NCBI GenBank assembly: GCA_946479055.1
Contig: CAMLEX010000415.1
Coordinates: 1 to 5,135, forward strand
DNA length: 5,135 nt
Reading direction: 5' to 3'
Source of the DNA: an uncultured Bacteroidota bacterium
GTDB taxonomy: Bacteria > Bacteroidota > Bacteroidia > Chitinophagales > Chitinophagaceae
A program made the position numbers and the translations under genes. Shown here piece by piece: positions 1 through 5,135 of this stretch (its first letter is position 1; every line of letters begins with the position of its first letter). Under the pieces are notes generated by a model, which ran no database searches, was not told where the DNA came from, and saw only the letters and a list, made by a program, of their open reading frames with translations.

Positions 1-226
1 ATCTGCACATAAATAGCTGTTTACCGGTTATGTTGCAAAGTAAATGCCATCTGCTAAATTAGGGATATGGCGGGCACAAAGAGAATACAACAACATAGAA
101 TTTCTTAAATTAACAGATCGAAGAACTATTCCTGTATTACTGATTTGGTTTTAAATAATTATTTGTATTTTTAATATAACTTCGTTCTAATCTGTATTTT
201 ATAAAAGCTAAACACATTTGGTTTTT
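1..226. other. AT-rich stretch without a supportable gene
   Basis: No gene here can be supported. The longest plus-strand reading from an ATG runs 44-154 (36 codons), beginning MPSAKLGIWRAQ and ending in IWF before a TAA. It has protein-like composition but matches nothing I recognise, and the minus strand over the same bases is also open for a similar length. Since the next 400 bases hold broken genes, this may be further decayed coding DNA from the same polysaccharide region, but that is a guess. No tRNA, hairpin terminator or clear promoter is visible. Confidence 0.3.
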
Positions 227-366
227 ATAGCAGTTTGGTTTCCGTAGTTCTTTTATATAAACGTTTAGATACACACTCAAACAAGCAATCAAATCTGGCA
301 ACTAAAATACTTGGGTAATGAAATTGAATTACTTGTTTTTTTGATGGACCAAAAACCTGATGAGCT
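227..366 (+). pseudogene. Relic of a glycosyltransferase 5' end, paralogous to the gene at 642
   Basis: This stretch aligns in order, with small gaps, to bases 642-789 of the intact glycosyltransferase gene. Anchors are ACACACTCAAACAA (271-284 and 688-701, exact), TTGGG (311-315 and 728-732), TGAATT (325-330 and 743-748), TGATGGnCCAAAAA (342-355 and 761-774) and GATGAGC (359-365 and 783-789). Read through the frame changes it gives VSVVLLYKRLDT, then IELLVF, then QKPDE, against APIVLFCYRRLDT, SELFIF and KKPEDE in the intact protein. The base triplet aligned with the intact ATG is ATA (227-229). At least three small indels break the frame, for instance at the GGG of 313-315 and two extra bases near 268-271. 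The sequence shows decay; a partial duplication or an old diverged paralog could each explain it. It cannot make a working enzyme. Confidence 0.6.
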
Positions 367-623
367 TGTCATTGCAGACGTTTATAAATTTGATATACGC
401 CCTGAAATAATAGAAATCATATCTCCCAAGGCTGGAGAGAAAAGTATTCTGTATTTTTAAGTCCCCTACTCTTGAAATCATACCACCCCATCTAGTTGAA
501 AACTCCAAGAATAAACGCCAAATTGGCATACCGTTTTCCGATTTAAAGAACTTTTTAGCGCTAATTTATTTTAAAGAAATTAATTGTTTCCAAATAAAAG
601 ATTGGTTTTCATTTATTAAATAA
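367..623 (+). pseudogene. Frameshifted coding tail of unrecognised gene
   Basis: Two overlapping open frames read as one protein tail if a single base is removed from the T run at 453-457. The first is open from 269 and reads DVYKFDIRPEIIEI, then GEKSILYF, to a TAA at 458-460. The second continues from 459 with KSPTLEIIPPHLVEN and ends DWFSFIK at TAA 621-623, 18 bases before the glycosyltransferase ATG. The joined tail is about 85 residues, mixed hydrophobic and charged, with no motif I can name and no start codon of its own. Its left end merges in frame with the glycosyltransferase relic, so a fusion at a deletion junction is possible. A sequencing error in the T run cannot be excluded, but the other frame breaks just upstream favour real decay. 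The opposite strand is open over 329-529; I judge that a shadow. Confidence 0.45.
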
Positions 624-641
624 CCTTATCAAATTGATTTT

Positions 642-1556
642 ATGGGAATTGTTGCTCCTATTGTTCTTTTTTGTTACAGACGCCTGGACACACTCAAACA
701 AACTATTGAATCTCTTCAACAAAATTATTGGGCTGACCGAAGTGAATTGTTTATTTTCTCTGATGGTCCAAAAAAACCGGAAGATGAGCCTATAGTCCAA
801 TCTGTCCGGGATTACTTAAAAACTATTACTGGTTTCAAAAAGGTGGTAATAATTGACGCTGAAAAAAACAAAGGATTGGCAAATTCCATTATAGGTGGAG
901 TAACGGATATAATCAATCAATATGGTAAGGTCATTGTACTGGAAGACGACCTGGTTACCAGCCGCAACTTTCTTGTCTACATGAATACAGGATTGGATCA
1001 TTACAAGAATAATCTGCGGATTTTTACCATCGGAGGATTCAGCATTCCCATTAAGGGGCTGAATGAAAATAGTGTGTATTTTACACAACGTGCCTGCTCC
1101 TGCGGTTGGGGTACGTGGAAAGACCGCTGGGCTAACATTGACTGGGAAGTAAAAGATTATTCCGCATTAATGAGGAGCCGGTCTTTAAGATCTGCTTTCA
1201 ACAAGATGGGATCGGACATGTTTGGTTTATTAAAGAAACATAAAACAGGTAAAATAAGCTCCTGGGCCATCCGATGGTGTTACCATCAGTTTAAGTATGA
1301 TTTATATTCTGTACACCCGGTTGTTTCAAAAATAAAAAACATCGGTTATGGATCGGCCGATGCCACACACACTAAAGAAAGTTTCAACAGGTTTGAAACG
1401 AAACTTGATACAAGCCATATAACAGATATAGATTTTAATATTCCGGTAAGACTGGAAAAAAAAGTAATTAGTCAATTTGTGCGTCCCTATTCCATTCCTT
1501 ACAGGGCTTTGTATAAGTTTATGAATGTTTTTGTGGGTGGTATGCTGAAGATTTAA
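642..1556 (+). CDS. GT-A fold glycosyltransferase (family 2 / GNT-I-like)
   Basis: Predicted 304-residue sugar transferase, probably adding a sugar from a nucleotide-sugar donor during surface polysaccharide (O-antigen or capsule) synthesis; it has no signal peptide and should act in the cytoplasm. Residues 4-10 form the first Rossmann-like strand (VAPIVLF), followed by YRRLDTLKQT (12-21). SDGPK (40-44) fits the donor-binding loop, NKGLANSI lies at 76-83, and VIVLEDD (97-103) carries the acidic EDD expected to bind the divalent metal and nucleotide diphosphate. CGWGTWKDRW (154-163) and the aromatic segment SWAIRW (207-212) are typical of this bacterial group, whose fold recalls eukaryotic GNT-I. 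The ATG at 642 is chosen because the first beta strand follows at once; no Shine-Dalgarno is visible. Acceptor and donor cannot be read from sequence. The gene stands alone between relics and appears intact, and a terminator follows at 1731-1768. Confidence 0.85.
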   Translation: MGIVAPIVLFCYRRLDTLKQTIESLQQNYWADRSELFIFSDGPKKPEDEPIVQSVRDYLKTITGFKKVVIIDAEKNKGLANSIIGGVTDIINQYGKVIVLEDDLVTSRNFLVYMNTGLDHYKNNLRIFTIGGFSIPIKGLNENSVYFTQRACSCGWGTWKDRWANIDWEVKDYSALMRSRSLRSAFNKMGSDMFGLLKKHKTGKISSWAIRWCYHQFKYDLYSVHPVVSKIKNIGYGSADATHTKESFNRFETKLDTSHITDIDFNIPVRLEKKVISQFVRPYSIPYRALYKFMNVFVGGMLKI

Positions 1557-1730
1557 AGAGCTACATTTATTGGCTTCTGATTAAACCCAGATATAATTTC
1601 CCTGCCGCAAGTTTGAAAAGCCCAGGCTTAGAATTGTGTCTGAGAATTCTTTCTTCTATTGAATAGACAGTACTGCCGAAATAAAATTTATTAGACTTGC
1701 AGAAAATAATATGTAGGTAAGATAAGGCAT
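1557..1730 (-). pseudogene. Decayed GIY-YIG nuclease family gene
   Basis: On the minus strand an ATG at 1730-1728 opens MPYLTYILFSASL. After one missing base (near 1689-1694) the frame continues as NKFYFGSTVYSIEERILRHN, and after a second shift (near 1622-1625) as LGFSNLRQGNYIWV, then a TAA, then SEANK. Small stand-alone GIY-YIG proteins of Bacteroidota (roughly 80-100 residues) have this order: a YxYIL strand with the first tyrosine, a KxYIG-ST strand with the second, an ERLxxHN helix holding the catalytic arginine, GFT, then WxxVYSE. All these elements are recognisable, but in three frames with a stop. The helix and glutamate-containing C-terminal third are missing: the remnant reaches the 3' end of the glycosyltransferase gene, which converges on it. 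It begins directly beyond the T run of the tRNA terminator. Family match is from memory of the motif; decay is read directly. Confidence 0.65.
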
Positions 1731-1768
1731 AAAAAAAGCGAATCCTATTCAACTGGATTCGCTTTTTT
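1731..1768. terminator. Bidirectional intrinsic terminator after tRNA-Arg and glycosyltransferase
   Basis: An 8-bp perfect stem, GCGAATCC (1738-1745) with GGATTCGC (1755-1762), closes a 9-base loop. It is flanked by seven A (1731-1737) and six T (1763-1768), so each strand ends its hairpin with a U tract. On the minus strand it starts about 8 bases beyond the tRNA 3' end and is the natural tRNA terminator. On the plus strand it can stop transcription leaving the glycosyltransferase gene. Confidence 0.85.
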
Positions 1769-1769
1769 G

Positions 1770-1843
1770 TGATCCGGATTGGATTCAAACCAATGACCTA
1801 TTGCTTAGAAGGCAATTGCTCTATTCAGCTGAGCTACCGGACC
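1770..1843 (-). tRNA. tRNA-Arg (anticodon UCU)
   Basis: Read on the minus strand this folds as a full cloverleaf. The acceptor stem GGTCCGG pairs with CCGGATC (one G-U). The D stem is GCTC/GAGC around a 9-base loop. The anticodon stem ATTGC/GCAAT holds the loop CTTCTAA, giving anticodon TCT, which reads the arginine codons AGA and possibly AGG. The variable loop is AGGTC, and the T stem ATTGG/CCAAT encloses TTTGAAT. Position 1770 supplies discriminator A. CCA is not encoded and must be added by nucleotidyltransferase. It has its own promoter box upstream and a terminator immediately downstream, so it is probably a single-gene unit. In Bacteroidota AGA is a well-used arginine codon, so this is likely a core tRNA. 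Confidence 0.95.
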
Positions 1844-1860
1844 TTTTTTAAAGCAGGGCG

Positions 1861-1868
1861 CAAATATA
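1861..1868 (-). promoter_or_regulatory. -7 promoter box of the tRNA-Arg gene (TATATTTG)
   Basis: The minus strand reads TATATTTG, a perfect fit to the TAnnTTTG -7 element recognised by the Bacteroidota primary sigma factor. It lies 17 bases before the mature tRNA 5' end, leaving room for a start point and a short leader. A T-rich TTTT at about 19 bases further upstream could serve as a degenerate -33 element. Confidence 0.6.
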
Positions 1869-1940
1869 CCACTTCGCCGCTTATCAGAAAAAAGAACGAT
1901 GACTTTTATTTCCCTATCTGAATATTGCTTCGTGGTACAC

Positions 1941-1948
1941 TATATTTT
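1941..1948 (+). promoter_or_regulatory. Possible -7 box for ung (TATATTTT)
   Basis: TATATTTT differs in one base from the Bacteroidota TAnnTTTG element and lies 31 bases before the ung ATG, in the gap shared with the divergent tRNA. No good TTTG element is seen at the expected -33 spacing, so this is tentative. The start shows no Shine-Dalgarno; the leader before it is A-rich, as is common in this phylum. Confidence 0.3.
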
Positions 1949-1979
1949 TTTTTAGCTTGCAGCCAAACCAATAATAGCA

Positions 1980-2651
1980 ATGGATGTAAAAATAGAATCT
2001 TCCTGGAAGGAAATATTACATGGAGAGTTTGATAAGCCTTATTTTCAGCATATTCCGTTGCATCTCAAAACAGAAAAATCACAGGGCAAAACCATTTATC
2101 CACCCGGTGGTTTTATTTTTAATGCATTCAATATTACCCCTTTTGATAAAATAAAAGTGGTGATCATCGGCCAGGATCCTTATCATGGGCCGGGACAGGC
2201 TCATGGTTTATGCTTTTCGGTACAAAATGGGGTGCCCCCACCTCCATCACTGATAAATATTTTTAAAGAACTGAAAGAAGATATCGGTATGGCTATTCCG
2301 AATCATGGTAACCTGACAAAATGGGCGGAGCAGGGAGTTTTTTTATTAAATGCTTCGCTGACTGTACGGGCCGGCGAACCTATGAGTCATTCAAAAATTG
2401 GTTGGGCGCAGTTTACAGATACGGTGATCAAAACAATATCTGATCAAAAAGAGCATGTTGTTTTTCTGCTTTGGGGAAAATTTGCCCAGGATAAAAAAAT
2501 GCTGATCGATGAGACGAAGCATTTGATTTTACGGGCAGCTCATCCTTCTCCTCTTTCAGCTCATAATGGTTTTTTTGGATGCAAACATTTTTCAAAAGCA
2601 AATGAATACTTAACAAATAAGGGAATAGATCCGGTAGACTGGAACTTATAA
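1980..2651 (+). CDS. ung: Uracil-DNA glycosylase, family 1
   Basis: Removes uracil from DNA by cutting the N-glycosidic bond, starting base excision repair of deaminated cytosine and misincorporated dUMP in the cytoplasm. The 223-residue length is normal for bacterial Ung. All family-1 motifs are present: the water-activating loop GQDPYHG (64-70) with catalytic Asp66; CFS (78-80) whose Phe79 stacks on uracil; the proline-rich loop GVPPPPSL (84-91) that compresses the backbone; LLNASLTV (122-129) with Asn124 reading uracil; and HPSPLS (188-193) with catalytic His188 and the intercalating Leu192. Residue roles are taken from the E. coli and human enzymes. The ATG at 1980 is the first in frame and places the motifs at their usual positions. 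It is transcribed away from tRNA-Arg and followed after 56 bp by the acetyltransferase gene on the same strand. No defects are seen. Confidence 0.98.
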   Translation: MDVKIESSWKEILHGEFDKPYFQHIPLHLKTEKSQGKTIYPPGGFIFNAFNITPFDKIKVVIIGQDPYHGPGQAHGLCFSVQNGVPPPPSLINIFKELKEDIGMAIPNHGNLTKWAEQGVFLLNASLTVRAGEPMSHSKIGWAQFTDTVIKTISDQKEHVVFLLWGKFAQDKKMLIDETKHLILRAAHPSPLSAHNGFFGCKHFSKANEYLTNKGIDPVDWNL

Positions 2652-2680
2652 CCTGGTAAATAACCCCGTTTGGAAAATAT

Positions 2681-2701
2681 TCAATACTCAATTTTCAATT
2701 T
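2681..2701 (+). repeat. Three tandem heptamers (TCAATAC, TCAATTT, TCAATTT)
   Basis: The gap between ung and the acetyltransferase gene holds three head-to-tail 7-base units: TCAATAC at 2681, TCAATTT at 2688 and TCAATTT at 2695. They end six bases before the next ATG and so occupy the place where a ribosome binding site would be. Similar degenerate heptamer strings are, as far as I recall, frequent between genes in Bacteroidota. A role is not evident from sequence. Confidence 0.6.
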
Positions 2702-2707
2702 TAGCTT

Positions 2708-3292
2708 ATGATTCCGCATGACTTAGTACTCGAAACAAGTAAAACTTTGCTCCGGCCGATTGAACAAAATGACTATGAAACGTTCCTTCGTCTTGCCAAA
2801 CAGGATGAAGAAATGTGGAAATACTTTTCACTGAATTTAGGAGACGAAGCGCAACTCAGGAAATGGATGGAAATCGCATTCAATGATAAAAAAGCGGAAA
2901 CAAGGAGACCGTTTACTATCATTGATAAAGCAACCGGGCAAATTGCGGGCAGCAGCAGCATGGGAAATATTTCTTACCCCGACCTGAGACTGGAGATCGG
3001 TTGGAGCTGGCTGGGAAAAGAGTTTCGCGGTACAGGATTGAATAAGCATGCAAAATTTTTGATGATGCGTTATGCTTTTGAAGAAATGAATTTTGAAAGA
3101 GTGGAATTTAAAACAGATGTACTGAATGCAAGGGCCAGGCAGGGATTGAAAAATGTTGGTGGTATAGAAGAAGGAATATTACGTAGCCACATGACCATGT
3201 GGAATAACCGGCGCCGCAGTTCCATTTACTATAGCGTAGTAAAGGATGAATGGCCACAGGTAAAAGGAAATATATTTAAAGGAATGGAATAA
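2708..3292 (+). CDS. GNAT-family N-acetyltransferase (RimJ/RimL-like)
   Basis: A 194-residue acetyltransferase of the GNAT fold, expected to move an acetyl group from acetyl-CoA to an amine in the cytoplasm. The N-terminal LETSKTLLRPIEQND (8-22) is the usual opening strand of the RimJ/RimL type. FTIIDKATGQIAGSSSM (69-85) forms the central strands. EIGWSWLGKEFRGTGLN (96-112) is motif A, whose R-G-x-G turn (107-110) holds the acetyl-CoA pyrophosphate. RVEFKTDVLN (121-130) with ARARQGLKNVG (131-141) is motif B, the strand and helix typical of the family, where an asparagine and the helix line the cofactor site. Relatives acetylate ribosomal-protein N termini, small amines or antibiotics; the substrate here cannot be assigned. 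The ATG at 2708 gives a normal N terminus without Shine-Dalgarno. It follows ung by 56 bp and may be cotranscribed. Confidence 0.9.
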   Translation: MIPHDLVLETSKTLLRPIEQNDYETFLRLAKQDEEMWKYFSLNLGDEAQLRKWMEIAFNDKKAETRRPFTIIDKATGQIAGSSSMGNISYPDLRLEIGWSWLGKEFRGTGLNKHAKFLMMRYAFEEMNFERVEFKTDVLNARARQGLKNVGGIEEGILRSHMTMWNNRRRSSIYYSVVKDEWPQVKGNIFKGME

Positions 3293-3297
3293 AGTTC

Positions 3298-3391
3298 ACA
3301 AGTTCCATCGTTTATAAATTCACAGTTTGGGGGATTTCTGGCTGTTGTGTTTACCCTGGCATAGGGTTAAACTGTGAACATTTGAACTTGT
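3298..3391. repeat. Nested inverted repeat in the plsC leader
   Basis: Three inverted-repeat pairs are nested in the 119-bp gap before plsC. The outer arms are ACAAGTTC (3298-3305) and GAACTTGT (3384-3391), the middle arms TTCACAGTTT (3319-3328) and AAACTGTGAA (3369-3378), and the inner hairpin ACCCT (3353-3357) and AGGGT (3363-3367) with loop GGCAT. All arms are perfect. No long U tract follows, so a standard terminator is unlikely. It could be a small palindromic mobile element, a structured 5' leader, or a chance product of heptamer-like intergenic repeats such as AGTTCAC and AAGTTCC at its left edge. Confidence 0.6.
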
Positions 3392-3411
3392 ATACTATCT
3401 AAACTCAGCAA

Positions 3412-4149
3412 ATGAAAATCGTTAAAAACATATTTGCCCGTATCTGGGCAGTCTGGGGCATTATAAGCTTTGCGGCGACATTTCTTATCGTGTTTATTCC
3501 ATCTATGCTCACTTACCTGTTGCCTGATCCCAAAGGTTCTGTTTTGTTCATCAAAATTGCCAGGCTATGGATGAATGTTTGGTTGCGCCTTGTTGGCTGC
3601 CCGGTTAGAGTAACAGGAAAAAATAATTTTGCAAAAGGGAAAGCCTATATCGTTACCTGCAATCATAATTCATTAATGGATGTACCACTCACCTCTCCTT
3701 TTATACCCGGTGTAAACAAAACCATTGCAAAAAAATCCTTTGCCAAAATTCCTTTGTTTGGCTGGTTTTATTCAAAAGGATCAGTGCTGGTAGATCGAAA
3801 CAGTGATGCAAGCCGCCGGAAAAGTTTTGATGATATGAAAAGAGTGTTGAAACAAGGCATGCATATGTGCATCTATCCTGAAGGCACCCGAAACCGGACA
3901 AATGAGCCGTTGAAAAAATTTTATGATGGCGCTTTTAAACTGGCTGTTGAAACAAAAACTGCCATCGTCCCAACATTGATATTTAATACAAAAAAAGCGT
4001 TGCCCGCAAACAAACCTTTTTATTTTCTTCCACAAAAACTGGAAATGCATTTTCTTGAACCTGTAGCAACTGACGGATATACGGTTGAACAATTAAAAGA
4101 AAAAGTGTTTGCTATCATGAAAGATCATTATATAAAGTATAATCATTAA
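3412..4149 (+). CDS. plsC: 1-acyl-sn-glycerol-3-phosphate acyltransferase (PlsC/LPLAT family)
   Basis: Transfers a fatty acyl chain to the sn-2 position of lysophosphatidic acid, giving phosphatidic acid, the precursor of membrane phospholipids; it acts at the inner face of the cytoplasmic membrane. The 245-residue length is typical. Residues 11-37 are a hydrophobic membrane segment. Block I is NHNSLMD (84-90), with the catalytic His85-x4-Asp90 pair; block II is KKSFAKIPLFGWFY (107-120); block III is YPEGTRNR (155-162), which binds the glycerol phosphate; block IV is IVPTLI (185-190). All four blocks are intact. Some Bacteroidota LPLAT members acylate ornithine or other lipids, so the acceptor is inferred. 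The ATG at 3412 directly precedes the membrane anchor. A structured inverted repeat lies upstream, and the stop overlaps the stop of the convergent gene. Confidence 0.93.
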   Translation: MKIVKNIFARIWAVWGIISFAATFLIVFIPSMLTYLLPDPKGSVLFIKIARLWMNVWLRLVGCPVRVTGKNNFAKGKAYIVTCNHNSLMDVPLTSPFIPGVNKTIAKKSFAKIPLFGWFYSKGSVLVDRNSDASRRKSFDDMKRVLKQGMHMCIYPEGTRNRTNEPLKKFYDGAFKLAVETKTAIVPTLIFNTKKALPANKPFYFLPQKLEMHFLEPVATDGYTVEQLKEKVFAIMKDHYIKYNH

Positions 4150-5135
4150 TAACCCGTAAAGAAAGACCGGGTACGATTGATGCGCAGATCCTGCAGGATG
4201 CCGGATTTGGGACTGATTGTAAAATTGAAATAGCGATAAGGTCCAATTGGCGTTACGTTAATAGACATTTGCCAGCAATGCATTTCCCGGTTGATTGAAA
4301 CTGAAAAAGTCTGGATCTCCTTGGTTCGAAAATCATAGTTCACGTTGCTGATACTCAAATTCCATTTGGGTGTCAGGCTGAAACTTCCACCAATGCTTAT
4401 ATTGGAGTTTACAATTTTGGTGAAACCGCTATAGTCCGCCTTGGGCTGTTCACTAAAATATAAGGAATAAGAAAGATTGATCTGCCAGGGTATATTAAAA
4501 TCAACGAATTCTGCAGGGTTCTGCTGCATATACTCCATTAATCTTTGCTTATCCGCAGCTAGTACAGGATCATTCAGCTCATTTTCCATTTGTTCCTTTT
4601 TCTGTTTATCTTTTCCTTCATCCCTTGGTTTACTTTGAAAAGAAGTAGAAAGAGAAACACTGCCGGAATTGATACGGCCTGGAGAGAACCCACCGGGGCC
4701 TTTCCAGATATATACGGAACTATCCTGTCCAAACCTGTTACGCAGGTAAGGGCTCATATTTGCTTGCGCACTGAGGTTGATCTTCTCAAAGAGATTGTTA
4801 CGGAAATAAAAATTAATATGGGATAGCTTCATAGAATCAGCCAGAAAATTATAGCTACCGTTAAAACCAAAACCGTCAATAATCCTTAATTTTTTGAATT
4901 CGGTTTCTCCGTCAGTAGTCGTATCTTTTTTCGGCTTGTATTTCATTTCAAGATTATTATCTATGCCAAAACTGATACCGCCATTTGTAATATCACTATA
5001 ACCGCTATAAAGTCCTCCCTGCAGTTGGGAATAACGAATTTTATCGCCTTTGGCATTGACAGTAACGGTGTCATAATATTTCCTGGAAAGAGAGGGAGAA
5101 TAATTGATCCCGAATGTAGGCCGGATAACGTGCCG
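4146..5135 (-). CDS. lptD: LPS-assembly outer-membrane protein LptD, C-terminal part (cut by window edge)
   Basis: The minus-strand frame is open from the right edge to TAA at 4148-4146, giving the last 329 residues of a larger protein; the ATG at 4946 is internal, because the upstream 63 codons are also open and match the family. Numbering within the visible part: RHVIRPTFGINYSP (1-14), a YSG turn near 41, DNNLEMKYKPKKD (58-70), SYNFLADSMKLS (94-105), a charged linker (about 167-200), FVDFNIPWQINLSYSLYF (210-227), then HCWQMSINVTPIG (286-298) and LQDLRI near the end. Alternating aromatic and polar strands indicate a beta-barrel. This order recalls Bacteroidota LptD (OstA-like) proteins, which with LptE insert lipopolysaccharide into the outer leaflet; another outer-membrane barrel is less likely. 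The N-terminal part and signal peptide are outside the window. It converges on plsC with a 4-base overlap. Confidence 0.8.
   Translation of the reverse strand, partial: RHVIRPTFGINYSPSLSRKYYDTVTVNAKGDKIRYSQLQGGLYSGYSDITNGGISFGIDNNLEMKYKPKKDTTTDGETEFKKLRIIDGFGFNGSYNFLADSMKLSHINFYFRNNLFEKINLSAQANMSPYLRNRFGQDSSVYIWKGPGGFSPGRINSGSVSLSTSFQSKPRDEGKDKQKKEQMENELNDPVLAADKQRLMEYMQQNPAEFVDFNIPWQINLSYSLYFSEQPKADYSGFTKIVNSNISIGGSFSLTPKWNLSISNVNYDFRTKEIQTFSVSINREMHCWQMSINVTPIGPYRYFNFTISPKSGILQDLRINRTRSFFTGY

Noticed and set aside
453..461. Programmed frameshift at the TTTTTAAG run
   Set aside because: There is no classical X-XXY-YYZ slippery site with a following structure, and other frame breaks occur just upstream, so decay or a base-call error is more likely.
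329..529. 66-codon minus-strand open frame
   Set aside because: It lies opposite the frameshifted plus-strand coding tail, has no family motif, and its plus-strand partner links in frame with readable relic sequence.
1567..1788. 73-codon minus-strand protein starting inside the tRNA
   Set aside because: Its start lies within tRNA-Arg and it crosses the terminator. Only its middle, which spells GIY-YIG motifs, reflects real ancestry, and that is reported as a pseudogene.
2428..2691. 87-codon minus-strand open frame over the 3' part of ung
   Set aside because: It is a shadow of ung, which carries every catalytic motif on the plus strand.
3781..4092. 103-codon minus-strand open frame inside plsC
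   Set aside because: It is cysteine- and phenylalanine-rich with no motif, as expected for the antisense of plsC, whose four conserved blocks are intact.
4590..4826. 78-codon plus-strand open frame opposite lptD
   Set aside because: Low-complexity start and no family signal; the minus strand over the same bases carries the LptD-like barrel and its charged linker.
4146..4946. lptD as a complete 266-residue gene starting at 4946
   Set aside because: The frame stays open through 63 more codons to the window edge, and those codons include the RHVIRP segment expected in LptD, so the ATG at 4946 is internal.
1..5135. CRISPR array, transposase, toxin-antitoxin pair or biosynthetic cluster
   Set aside because: No spaced direct repeats, no DDE or serine/tyrosine recombinase motifs, and no paired small intact genes were seen on either strand.

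Overview
The window reads as a chromosomal segment of a Bacteroidota bacterium, probably near the Chitinophagaceae or Sphingobacteriia. This is inferred from moderately AT-rich DNA, starts without clear Shine-Dalgarno sequences, a TAnnTTTG-type promoter box ahead of the tRNA, and a Bacteroidota-style LptD. No database search was possible.

Left part (1-1770): the worn edge of a surface-polysaccharide region. One intact gene, a GT-A-fold glycosyltransferase (642-1556), sits among gene relics. Upstream, 227-366 aligns at nucleotide level with the first ~150 bases of that glycosyltransferase, but its start is ATA and its frame is broken. It runs into a second frameshifted coding tail ending at 623. 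Downstream on the minus strand, 1557-1730 is a decayed GIY-YIG nuclease gene with two frameshifts, an in-frame stop and a missing 3' end.

Middle (1731-1979): a minus-strand tRNA-Arg(UCU) with its own promoter box and a strong hairpin terminator symmetric enough to work on both strands. The tRNA and terminator separate the decayed accessory part from ordinary core genes.

Right part (1980-5135): plus-strand ung (uracil-DNA glycosylase), a GNAT acetyltransferase of the RimJ/RimL type, and plsC (lysophosphatidate acyltransferase). Gaps are 56 and 119 bp; one holds tandem heptamers and the other a nested inverted repeat. plsC converges on a minus-strand gene that runs off the right edge and looks like the C-terminal beta-barrel of Bacteroidota LptD. 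Their stop codons share the palindrome TTAA. PlsC (inner-membrane phospholipid synthesis) and LptD (outer-membrane LPS insertion) are both envelope functions, but their convergence is probably only positional.

I found no convincing undescribed system. The most informative observations are the gene relics flanking the glycosyltransferase and the structured plsC leader.
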